Below, piece after piece: positions 1 through 5,902 of a stretch of DNA of 64,000 nt. Made by a program: the position numbers and the translations under genes. Each line of letters opens with the position of its first letter. Position 1 is the first letter of the stretch. The stretch is from Desulfothermus sp964427155 (GTDB taxonomy: Bacteria > Desulfobacterota > Desulfovibrionia > Desulfovibrionales > Desulfothermaceae). The notes beneath the pieces are model-generated. The model made no database searches, was not told the origin of the DNA, and saw only the letters and a list, made by a program, of their open reading frames with translations. Where the stretch lies: the NCBI GenBank assembly GCA_964427155.1, contig CAYRSC010000016.1, forward strand, positions 1 through 64,000. Direction: 5' to 3'.

Positions 1-27
1 GAAGAAATTATAGAGGTGGCAGTGTGA
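1..27 (+). CDS. HicB/UPF0150-type antitoxin, C-terminal tail only
   Basis: The first eight codons read EEIIEVAV and then stop (TGA 25-27). This tail is typical of the small HicB-like UPF0150 antitoxins that precede HicA toxins. The stop overlaps the GTG start of the next gene (GTGA at 24-27), the usual translational coupling of hicB-hicA pairs. Only the tail is in the window, so identity rests on the ending and on the HicA-like neighbour. Confidence 0.5.
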   Translation, partial: EEIIEVAV

Positions 28-248
28 GCACACTTCCACAAATCTCAGGACGTGAAGTTGTGTCTGCCTTGTTGAAAGTTGGTTATGAAAAAGACAGGCA
101 GAAAGGTAGCCACATAGTTCTACGGCAAGTGATATATCCTCATAGACGCATTGTAGTTCCAGATCATCGAGAAGTTGCCAAAGGTACGTTATGAAAGATT
201 ATAAAACAAGCTGGATTGACAGTTGAGGGATTCAAACAGCTCTTATAA
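24..248 (+). pseudogene. hicA: hicA-like toxin interrupted by a nonsense codon
   Basis: The frame from GTG 24 reads LPQISGREVVSALL, then a GYEKDRQKGSHIVLR stretch, then VVPDHREVAKGTL. This is the dsRBD-like HicA mRNA-interferase fold with its catalytic His in the GSH motif. A TGA at 192-194 stops it where relatives have an arginine (GTLRKIIKQAGL), so a single CGA-to-TGA change explains the break. The frame then continues in register as KIIKQAGLTVEGFKQLL to TAA 246-248. The toxin loses its last helix and is probably inactive unless the stop is read through. It sits immediately before an attC-like site, the normal place for a cassette ORF. Confidence 0.72.
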
Positions 249-255
249 AAATTTT

Positions 256-328
256 GTCTAACAATGCGCTCCACCTGACCGCTATTCCGCTGGCGCTCCA
301 TAGCGGCAGGTGCTCTTTATCGTTAGGT
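256..328 (+). other. integron attC recombination site
   Basis: The segment is bounded by GTCTAAC (256-262, matching RYYYAAC) and GTTAGGT (322-328, matching GTTRRRY). Between them lies an imperfect inverted repeat, CACCTGACCGCTA against TAGCGGCAGGTG, with one unpaired A in the left arm. Outer R boxes, an inner palindrome and an extrahelical base at about 73 bp total are what IntI integrases recognise in folded single strands. It lies 8 bp after the hicA frame and 10 bp before the next ORF, as expected between two cassettes. Confidence 0.72.
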
Positions 329-338
329 GTCATAACAA

Positions 339-779
339 ATGAAGATATATTTAGACAATTGTTGTTTTAATCGTCCTTATGATGACCAAAGTAATATAAG
401 GATTAGGCTTGAAACTGAGGCTAAATTATATATTCAAAATTTGATAAAAGAGGGAAAGGTAAGATTAGTATGGTCTTACATATTAGATTTTGAGAATGCC
501 CAGAATCCCTTTGAAGAGAGAAGGTTAAGAATAAAAAAATGGCAAGATTTTGCGAATGAAGATGTTGAAGAAAATCAAGAGATATTAAAAAATGCAAGAA
601 GATTGAATAGCATTGGTTTGAGGAGGATGGATTGTTTACATGTGGCATGCGCTATTTATGCTAAATGTGATTATTTTATTACAACGGATAATGGGATTTT
701 AAAGAAGTCAAATAAGATAAGAGAGATAATTATTATAGACCCTATTAATTTTATTAGGGAGTTAGAAGATGCTGACTGA
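339..779 (+). CDS. PIN-domain protein, probable toxin-type ribonuclease
   Basis: The 146-residue product starts MKIYLDNCCFNRP and contains a RRMDCLHVACAI motif near residue 96 and a TTDNGILKK motif near residue 116. These supply the acidic residues of a PIN-domain nuclease (Asp6, Asp97, Asp117). The length fits a stand-alone VapC-like PIN protein. It opens 10 bp after an attC site and overlaps the next gene by 11 bp, so the two are probably a cassette-borne pair. It is AT-rich compared with the core genes downstream. Toxicity is inferred from family and position. The partner follows the toxin rather than preceding it, unlike classical vapBC. Confidence 0.7.
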   Translation: MKIYLDNCCFNRPYDDQSNIRIRLETEAKLYIQNLIKEGKVRLVWSYILDFENAQNPFEERRLRIKKWQDFANEDVEENQEILKNARRLNSIGLRRMDCLHVACAIYAKCDYFITTDNGILKKSNKIREIIIIDPINFIRELEDAD

Positions 780-969
780 TACAGAAATAAAAATTAAAGG
801 TTATGAGATATTATCTAAGTATTTAGGTGAAGTTGAAACAGAAAGATTTATAGCATTAATTCAACGAGAATCTTTTGACTATACTAAATGGCGAGAGAAG
901 AATTTATTTGAAGGGGAAAGTATAGAAGATCTAAGCAAAAAAGCCATGGAACATAGAAAAAATACCTAA
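769..969 (+). CDS. Small partner of the PIN protein, candidate antitoxin
   Basis: This 66-residue protein begins MLTDTEIKIKGYEILSKYLG and includes FIALIQRESFDYTKWR. I recognise the general pattern of short helical proteins found next to PIN-domain genes, but no DNA-binding motif (ribbon-helix-helix or AbrB) can be seen. Its start overlaps the PIN gene by 11 bp, so translation is probably coupled. Its stop (TAA 967-969) lies inside the left R box of a decayed attC site, the compact arrangement of a gene cassette. Antitoxin function is inferred only from context. Confidence 0.6.
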   Translation: MLTDTEIKIKGYEILSKYLGEVETERFIALIQRESFDYTKWREKNLFEGESIEDLSKKAMEHRKNT

Positions 970-1015
970 CAAAAGGGTGCACTTGACCGCTGTTTCGTTG
1001 GCCCCCTGTGGCAGG
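964..1015 (+). other. Degenerate or truncated attC site
   Basis: ACCTAAC at 964-970 matches the RYYYAAC box. The following bases (ACTTGACCGCTG, then CTGTGGCAGG) align well with the first attC site (CCTGACCGCTA, then ATAGCGGCAGG). After 1015 the similarity ends, and I find no GTTRRRY box at the expected distance. The right half seems lost or mutated, so this is probably the broken edge of the cassette array. Confidence 0.55.
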
Positions 1016-1104
1016 ATAGAAGTCGCCTCTAGGGGTAGTAATTCATGCAGCCATAGCTACAGGATTTTTAGGTTTAGCGGCAGCTTAGCTTAGACCTTAT
1101 GCCT

Positions 1105-1288
1105 ATGAAAAATCTGTTTGATATACTTCCCATTAAATCTTTCTCAAAGGAATAATTTGCCCGCTTGAGGGAATGGTTTTTATGAGTGAGTTTGGGAAAG
1201 GTGGCACAGAGAGATTGAAGAAGACTCAAAATCAGGAGAACTAGATTTTCTAGTAAAAGAAGCTCTTGCTGAGAAAGCAGATGGATAG
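1105..1288 (+). pseudogene. Decayed RelB/Phd-like antitoxin remnant
   Basis: From ATG 1105 the frame reads MKNLFDILPIKSFSKE, stop (TAA 1153-1155), FARLREWF. From 1202, in the next frame, it reads WHREIEEDSKSGELDFLVK followed by EALAEKADG and TAG. Joined, these match the common antitoxin pattern in which EEFAxLREWF is followed by WDxQIEEDxxxGKLD. One nonsense codon and one frameshift separate the halves. About 12 bp later (1300-1326) the frame RHFTTTQYY resembles the start of the RelE/ParE-type toxin that usually follows, but it ends at once. The whole stretch from 1016 to 1390 has no intact gene. Confidence 0.5.
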
Positions 1289-1390
1289 TAGATACACAAA
1301 GACACTTCACAACTACCCAATATTATAGTAAAAAACAAATTACCATCCCCTCATCCTTAATCCCTTCTAAAAGTTCTGAAAAAACAGTAT

Positions 1391-2377
1391 TTATTTCTTT
1401 TGTGTTTGTTCCAGTCCTTTTATTTTTTGTTCATGTCCTATTACTATTATTATATCTCCTTCTTGTAATGGGGTATTTTCATCAAATGATGTCTCTATCT
1501 CTCCATTTTTACGTTTTATCAATAATACATATACTGTTTCTATTGGTTTTAGAGATAGTTGTTTTAAAGTAGAATTACTTGTTATTCGGATATCCTCTAC
1601 CAGAATTTCCTCTGTATCTGCTGCTCTGTCAATGGTAAATTCATCCAGGGCATCCAGAATATGGGGTCTTAACATGGATAAAAACATCCTTCTAGCCCCC
1701 ACTCGTCCAGGTGCTACAACTGCATCTACTTTGGATATATCGTATATGTCCTTTTCTGTATCCTGTTCATTTCGGGCTACCACCCTTATGTCTGGATTTA
1801 AACTCTTTGCTACCAGGGCGATATATATATTTTCCGAATCATTGGAACCACAGGCAAATACTCCCTTTGCCCTGTCTATTTTTGCAAGTTTCAAGACTTC
1901 TTTTTCTACAGCATTGCCCCATATATACACCAGTTCTCTGTGTTTTATTTCCTCCACTACCTCTCTATCCTTTTCTATTACCACAAATGGCTTGCCCTCC
2001 AGCTGTAGGAGATTTATCAGTTTTCTTCCAATATTCCCAAATCCACATACAATATAGTGGTCCTTTAGTTTTTCTAATGCCCTTTTGTTCCTTTTTTCCC
2101 CTAGCACTTCTCCTAGCTGTCCAGAGACAATGGCCTCTGTGAGGAGGGTAAACCCATAACAGGCAGTTCCTATCCCCCCAAAGATAAGAAAACTGGTGAA
2201 GATGCGTCCTGTCTCAGAGAGGTTCTTTATTTCTCCAAATCCCACAGTAGAGAGGGTTATTATGGTCATATAGAATGCCTCAAAAGGGGGCCATCCCTCT
2301 ATAACCACATATCCTATGGTTCCAATTGCGAGGAATAGTCCGAATAAGGCCGCAGTGAGGGCGAGTTTTCTGGCCAT
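1391..2377 (-). CDS. Two-TM potassium channel with RCK (TrkA) domains
   Basis: The 328-residue protein has two membrane helices (about 5-24 and 58-80) flanking a pore loop with the selectivity filter TVGFGE (44-49). A cytoplasmic RCK_N domain with nucleotide-binding loop GFGNIG (112-117) follows, then an RCK_C domain to the end. This is the layout of MthK/Kch-type ligand-gated K+ channels, here with Phe in place of the filter Tyr. It is last in a three-gene operon after a YbjN-like protein and PspA, with a 13 bp gap to pspA. A GGGAGGGG ribosome site precedes the ATG. The PspA linkage suggests a role in envelope stress or membrane potential. Confidence 0.88.
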   Translation of the reverse strand: MARKLALTAALFGLFLAIGTIGYVVIEGWPPFEAFYMTIITLSTVGFGEIKNLSETGRIFTSFLIFGGIGTACYGFTLLTEAIVSGQLGEVLGEKRNKRALEKLKDHYIVCGFGNIGRKLINLLQLEGKPFVVIEKDREVVEEIKHRELVYIWGNAVEKEVLKLAKIDRAKGVFACGSNDSENIYIALVAKSLNPDIRVVARNEQDTEKDIYDISKVDAVVAPGRVGARRMFLSMLRPHILDALDEFTIDRAADTEEILVEDIRITSNSTLKQLSLKPIETVYVLLIKRKNGEIETSFDENTPLQEGDIIIVIGHEQKIKGLEQTQKK

Positions 2378-2390
2378 ATCTTCCCCTCCC

Positions 2391-3095
2391 TCAACTAAGT
2401 CCCACCTTCTTTTTTAACTCTTCCAGCCTGGAGAGAGATGATGGCCTTGCATCTTCTCCGAGGAGGGAATCCACTTTGTCCTCTAGGGATGTATCCTCCC
2501 CTGCAATTTCTTCATAGGCCTGGGCAAGGGACTCCTCCTCTTCCACCTTTTCCTTCATTCTCTCTAGCATGGAGATGGTGCTGGATGAGTCTATCCTGGT
2601 GAGATGTTTATTTACTTTTTTTACTGCCTTTGCTGTTGCAGCCCTGGCCTTTAGAGACTTTAGTTCTGATTCATATCTGGCTATCTGCGTCTTGAGTTCT
2701 TTTATCTTGGCTGAGAGATTCTCTGCCATTCTCTTTTGGGCATCTGCATCCTGTTTTAGTTTATTTGCATTTTCCTGAAATGTATCTGCCTTTTCCAGTA
2801 GCTCTGAGGCGAGTTTTTCCGCCTCTGCCTGTTCTATTTCTCCCTTTGCCGCCCTCTGGAGTAGTTTTTCTGCCTTTTTTACATACTCAACTGCCCTCTT
2901 TTTTTCTTTTTCTGCCTCCCTTTCAAATCTTATCATGGATGCCTTTACCTCAGCCAGGGCAGAGGTTGCCTCAGATAGGTCCTTTTTTAAGTCCCTAATC
3001 CCCTGCTCTGTAAGCTTTACTGGGTCTTCTAATCTATCAAGCACATGATGTGCCTCTGCCTGTCCTATTTTAAAAAAACGACTCAATATTCCCAT
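2391..3095 (-). CDS. pspA: PspA/IM30 family phage-shock protein
   Basis: The 234-residue protein is almost wholly coiled coil. It begins MGILSRFFKIGQAEAHHVLD, the amphipathic N-terminal membrane-binding helix of PspA/Vipp1, followed by DPVKLTEQGIRDLKKDL. Such proteins form ESCRT-III-like rods that stabilise damaged membranes. GGAGG lies 8 bp before the ATG. It sits between the YbjN-like gene and the K+ channel gene on one strand. There is no pspF, pspB or pspC nearby and no obvious sigma-54 promoter, so control differs from the E. coli psp operon. Confidence 0.88.
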   Translation of the reverse strand: MGILSRFFKIGQAEAHHVLDRLEDPVKLTEQGIRDLKKDLSEATSALAEVKASMIRFEREAEKEKKRAVEYVKKAEKLLQRAAKGEIEQAEAEKLASELLEKADTFQENANKLKQDADAQKRMAENLSAKIKELKTQIARYESELKSLKARAATAKAVKKVNKHLTRIDSSSTISMLERMKEKVEEEESLAQAYEEIAGEDTSLEDKVDSLLGEDARPSSLSRLEELKKKVGLS

Positions 3096-3125
3096 GGGCT
3101 TATCCTCCTATTGATACCTTTTTGA

Positions 3126-3512
3126 TTAGTCTTTTTCTCTGGACATGGAGATAAGTTCTCCCCCGTGTTCCGCCAGAAAGATTTCCAGGGAGTTTATGGT
3201 GGATTCAAACTCTTCTCTGTCCAGGGTGTCCAGTCTTAAGGTATTCCTGAAGAGGATAGTGCCTGAATCTTCGTCCATTACCAGGGCTCCAAAGGGAAGA
3301 TATCTGCTTTTCTCAAGAAACCACCGGTAATATCTAGAGGGGAATATCCCAATGGGCTGTTCTATTATAAGGATCTCGCCCTCACAGTCTATCACCATCT
3401 CTTTGATGCCCCTGCCTTCCTCTTCCACTACCACCAGTTCCTCTTCTTCTATCTCCCTGGTTATCTTAAGTCCCATCTCTGCTATTAATTCCTTTATCTC
3501 TAAAAAATCCAT
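3126..3512 (-). CDS. YbjN/DUF2170-like small acidic protein of the PspA operon
   Basis: The 128-residue acidic protein has alternating beta and alpha segments, with FGALVMDEDSGTILFRNTL near the middle and LEIFLAEHGGEL near the end. This pattern resembles the YbjN/DUF2170 (CesT-chaperone-like) proteins often encoded with PspA. I assign the fold by resemblance only. The start is placed at ATG 3512, because GGGAGG lies 5 bp upstream of it, rather than at the two GTG codons just before. It leads the operon ending in the K+ channel. It may be a chaperone or regulator of PspA. Confidence 0.6.
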   Translation of the reverse strand: MDFLEIKELIAEMGLKITREIEEEELVVVEEEGRGIKEMVIDCEGEILIIEQPIGIFPSRYYRWFLEKSRYLPFGALVMDEDSGTILFRNTLRLDTLDREEFESTINSLEIFLAEHGGELISMSREKD

Positions 3513-3599
3513 CACCACCTCCCTTTGTGTTTTTTTCCTTTTAGATTTAATTGCCAGTTATTTCAACCTATTAATAATAATTGTTTTAAGGTGTTATTG

Positions 3600-3628
3600 T
3601 TGACTTTTAAGATGGATAAGATTAATTT
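3600..3628 (+). promoter_or_regulatory. Sigma-70-type promoter for the SprA-like gene
   Basis: TTGACT (3600-3605) is followed after exactly 17 bp by TAATTT (3623-3628). The ATG of the next plus-strand gene is 28 bp further on, with AGGAGATGGAG as ribosome site. Spacing and position are good, while the -10 match is moderate. Confidence 0.5.
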
Positions 3629-3655
3629 TCTATTTTAATAATAGGAGATGGAGTT

Positions 3656-4363
3656 ATGAATATTGAAGGTGCATCCTCCCTTCCTTATGCATCTTCTTGG
3701 CATATTTTTGAGCCAAAATCAAACCCTGATTTTAAGGGAACCTCTCCTGGGGAGCCTAGAGATGGAGATAAAGAGGGGTTGTCTCTTTCCGCTACCAGGG
3801 AAAGAGGGGATGATAACACCTCCATCCACACCAAGGATATCTTTGGCAAGAAACTTACCCCCCAGCAGGAGAAAAAGGTTGAGGAACTGAAGCAGATAGA
3901 TAGGCATGTAAGGGCCCATGAAGAGGCCCACATTGCGGCAGGAGGGCCATATGTAAGAGGTGGACCAACATATTCCTATGTGGTTGGGCCCGATGGAAAA
4001 CGATATGCAGTGGCGGGGGAGGTGCAGATAGATATATCTCCCATACCAGGAGACCCAGATGCCACTATCCGCAAGGAAGAGACAGTAAGGAGGGCCGCAC
4101 TTGCCCCCTCTGACCCCTCACCTCAGGACCTGGCAGTTGCAGCAAAGGCGCAACAACTAGAGATGGAGGCAGAGATGGAGAAGATGATGCAGGAGATGGA
4201 GAGGATGCGAGAGGAGACCTCCCGTATCTCCCATGCCACTCCTTCTTACATATCATATCCCACTGTCTCCCCTGTGGAGAGCCTTAAGAAGGACAAGGTC
4301 CTCTCTTATTACAATGGATTTTCTACTACCCCATCCCCTGGCTCTATTAATCTTATGGCCTGA
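3656..4363 (+). CDS. SprA-related putative metalloprotease-like protein
   Basis: The 235-residue protein has a disordered N-terminus, then VRAHEEAHIAAGG with an HExxH zinc-protease signature (His88, Glu89, His92). YSYVVGPDGKRYAVAGEV and IDISPIPGDPDAT follow. This is the conserved core of the SprA-related family (PF12118 type). A Glu/Met-rich coiled coil (about 165-185) precedes the C-terminus. There is no signal peptide. The gene is monocistronic and its end overlaps the convergent cobA-hemD gene by 11 bp. Protease activity is suggested only by the HEEAH motif. Confidence 0.72.
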   Translation: MNIEGASSLPYASSWHIFEPKSNPDFKGTSPGEPRDGDKEGLSLSATRERGDDNTSIHTKDIFGKKLTPQQEKKVEELKQIDRHVRAHEEAHIAAGGPYVRGGPTYSYVVGPDGKRYAVAGEVQIDISPIPGDPDATIRKEETVRRAALAPSDPSPQDLAVAAKAQQLEMEAEMEKMMQEMERMREETSRISHATPSYISYPTVSPVESLKKDKVLSYYNGFSTTPSPGSINLMA

Positions 4364-5891
4364 GAGGTGAACCCCCTCTAGTATCTTCTTCTATGGCCCT
4401 TACCAGAGAGGCTATGGTGTAAGAAGAGGGTATAATATGTGCCCTACACCCAAATTCTTCCAGGGTGGAGGCAGTGATGGGGCCAATTGCAACAAGCCTT
4501 AGCCCTGTGTGCTGGAATTTTTCCCTTATGAGCTCTACAGGTACCAGCTTGAAGAAGTTTTTTACAGTAGAGGAACTGGTAAAGGTGATATAATGGACCT
4601 CTTCTCCTTTTATAAGCTCAATTATCCTCCCTGAATCCTTCTCCTCCAGCAGGGTCCTGTAAAGGGCAACCACCTCCACATTGCATCCCATTTCCCTTAG
4701 CCTTTTGGGGAGTATTTCTCGGGCCTGTGCTGCTCTGGGGATGAGTACAGAGGTTCCCTCTATGGACCTTTCCTTTAATCCAGAGATTATCTCCTCTGCC
4801 ACATATCTCTCTGGCATGAAGTCAGGTATTATTCCAAAGGACTTAAGTCTCCTGGCTGTGGCAGGGCCAATGGCACACACCTTACATCCTCCCAAGGCCC
4901 TGGAATCCTTTTTTAGACCATGTAAGTTGGAAAAAAAGCAATCTACTCCATTTACCGAGGTAAAGATTATCCAGTCATATTCCCCTATCCTTTCAATTGC
5001 CCTCTCCAGGGGCTTATTTTCTTCAATAGGGACTATCTTTATGGTTGGAAATTCTATAACACATGCCCCCTTTTTTTGAAGAAGGAGGGATAGTTCACTT
5101 GCCTGATGTCTTGCCCTGGTGATTACCACCCTCTTCCCTAAAAGGGGTCTGTGCTCAAAGAAGTTGAGCTCTTCCTTAAGTTCCACAACCCTTCCTATTA
5201 CTAGAAGGGCTGGGGGGGCCATGTGTGCCTTTCTAGCATCTTCTACTATCCCCTCCAGGGTGGAGGATATGCTTTTTTGGCGACAGGTGGTCCCCCACAT
5301 AATAAGTGCAGCAGGGGTGGTGGGGGACATGCCCGCCTGGATGAGTCTTTCTGTTATAAGAGGGAGGTTTTTTACTCCCATAAAAAAGACCAGGGTGGAT
5401 GCAGAGAGGGCAAGTGCCCGCCAGTCAAGGCTGCTTTCTTGTTTTTCCCGTGCCTCATGGCCTGTAATAAAGGTCACAGATGATGCATATTCCCTGTGGG
5501 TAAGGGGTATACCCGCATAGGCAGGGGCGGCATAGGCAGAGCTTACACCTGGTATCACTTCAAATTCTACAGAGTGTTTTTTGAGATATTGTGCCTCCTC
5601 TCCTCCCCTCCCAAAGATATATGGGTCTCCCCCCTTGAGCCTCACCACCACCTCATGTTCCCTGGCCTTTTTTACCAAAAGGGCGTTTATCTCCTCCTGG
5701 GACATGGTGTGATGTCCACCCTGTTTGCCCGCATATATTATTTCACATCCTTCCTTCACCCACTCTCTAAAGGCCTCATTTGCCAGGTAGTCATATATAA
5801 TCACATCTGCCTGTTCTATAACCTCTTTTGCCCTTAGGGTGTAAAGTCCCACATCCCCTGGACCTGCTCCTACCAGATATACCTGTCCCAT
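4353..5891 (-). CDS. cobA-hemD: Fused uroporphyrinogen-III methyltransferase/synthase (CobA-HemD)
   Basis: The 512-residue fusion joins an N-terminal SUMT domain (about 1-245; GAGPGDVGLYTL, GGDPYIFGRGGEEA, AYAGIPLTHR) to a C-terminal uroporphyrinogen-III synthase domain (about 255-500; VVITRARHQASEL, IGPATARRL). It would close hydroxymethylbilane to uroporphyrinogen III and methylate it at C2 and C7, giving precorrin-2 for siroheme, corrinoids or the alternative heme route. Such fusions are known in Firmicutes and sulfate reducers. It lies 11 bp after valS on the same strand. The cbiA gene is far away at the right end. No cobalamin riboswitch is visible. Confidence 0.9.
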   Translation of the reverse strand: MGQVYLVGAGPGDVGLYTLRAKEVIEQADVIIYDYLANEAFREWVKEGCEIIYAGKQGGHHTMSQEEINALLVKKAREHEVVVRLKGGDPYIFGRGGEEAQYLKKHSVEFEVIPGVSSAYAAPAYAGIPLTHREYASSVTFITGHEAREKQESSLDWRALALSASTLVFFMGVKNLPLITERLIQAGMSPTTPAALIMWGTTCRQKSISSTLEGIVEDARKAHMAPPALLVIGRVVELKEELNFFEHRPLLGKRVVITRARHQASELSLLLQKKGACVIEFPTIKIVPIEENKPLERAIERIGEYDWIIFTSVNGVDCFFSNLHGLKKDSRALGGCKVCAIGPATARRLKSFGIIPDFMPERYVAEEIISGLKERSIEGTSVLIPRAAQAREILPKRLREMGCNVEVVALYRTLLEEKDSGRIIELIKGEEVHYITFTSSSTVKNFFKLVPVELIREKFQHTGLRLVAIGPITASTLEEFGCRAHIIPSSYTIASLVRAIEEDTRGGSPLRP

Positions 5892-5902
5892 ATATTTATC
5901 CC

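Noticed and set aside
3519..3599. Sigma-54 promoter for the PspA operon
   Set aside because: The TGGCA found lacks a correctly spaced TTGC element.
4353..5902. Cobalamin riboswitch near cobA-hemD
   Set aside because: The gap to valS is only 11 bp (between two adjacent minus-strand genes), leaving no room for one, and none is seen before valS.
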